From assembly GCA_026400845.1 (NCBI GenBank), contig JAPLOH010000064.1:1-41547 (forward strand): a stretch of DNA of 41,547 nucleotides, given 5' to 3'. The DNA is from Alphaproteobacteria bacterium (lineage in GTDB: Bacteria > Pseudomonadota > Alphaproteobacteria > Acetobacterales > Acetobacteraceae). Positions 41,477 through 41,547 of this stretch are shown one piece after another. The number at the start of each line of letters is the position of its first letter. Within the stretch, counting starts at the first letter, position 1. The translations under genes were made by a program, and so were the position numbers. The notes below the pieces were generated by a model. That model saw only the letters and a program-made list of their open reading frames with translations, did not search any database and was not told where the DNA came from.

Positions 41477-41547
41477 TCTCTATCCTCCGCTAAGTGCCAT
41501 AGGGTTTCACGCCGCTGCCCGATGGACAAGCGGGGGGAGGGATGGCC

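Noticed and set aside
1-41547. CRISPR arrays, tRNA or rRNA genes, replication origin
   Set aside because: No regularly spaced direct repeats, cloverleaf-like sequences, rRNA segments or DnaA-box clusters were seen.

Overview
The window is G+C-rich (mostly mid to upper 60s percent by eye), densely coded, and full of 1-4 base start/stop overlaps. Gene content (type I secretion, cobalamin-dependent MetH under an ArsR-methyltransferase, MAPEG, ChaC, paired penicillin acylases) suggests a chromosomal segment of an alphaproteobacterium. A recurring A/T-rich hairpin (CTTCTTTTTG..CAAAAAGAAG followed by CAAAAAACTTT) and the GWAW-type glycosyltransferase fit Acetobacteraceae; that family-level placement is an inference.

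Layout. 1-6990 (minus): a type I secretion operon of ABC exporter with degenerate C39 domain, HlyD adaptor, Sel1-repeat protein and a family 2 glycosyltransferase that runs off the left edge. 7417-8206: a small peptidoglycan-binding-like membrane protein and a short CobW/COG0523-like protein. 8245-12695 (plus): ArsR-methyltransferase fusion and metH, with a near-palindromic operator before the first gene. 12713-15718: a degraded stretch with two copies of the hairpin repeat, a retropepsin-like protease with an unclear 5' end, a MAPEG protein, a frameshifted conserved gene and an IS630-type transposase remnant. 15751-23043 (minus): a seven-gene operon, an XRE regulator followed by six complex I / group 4 hydrogenase-like subunits (HyfB, C, E, F, G, I order). 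23147-26228 (plus): two NodB-like deacetylases, mscL and a ChaC-type cyclotransferase. 26242-36795 (minus): a sugar locus whose anchor is a GH31 sulfoquinovosidase; it also has a sugar-binding protein, two permeases, an aldose-1-epimerase-like mutarotase, two enolase-superfamily enzymes, a PcaB/fumarase-superfamily lyase and an unrelated low-G+C gene. 36851-41476 (minus): two penicillin-acylase-family genes, the upstream one broken.

Two systems deserve most attention. The Hyf-like operon keeps all four proton-pumping membrane subunits and the four cysteines of the proximal Fe-S cluster, but the large subunit has lost all four [NiFe]-binding cysteines. It is therefore an energy-converting-hydrogenase-related (Ehr-type) complex rather than a hydrogenase, and its redox substrate is unknown. 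The sulfoquinovosidase locus has import, hydrolysis and mutarotation genes but none of the signature enzymes of the described sulfoglycolytic pathways. In their place are two enolase-superfamily proteins and a fumarase-superfamily lyase, which may be a new route for sulfoquinovose or a related sugar acid.

No tRNA, rRNA, CRISPR array, complete insertion sequence or replication origin was recognised.
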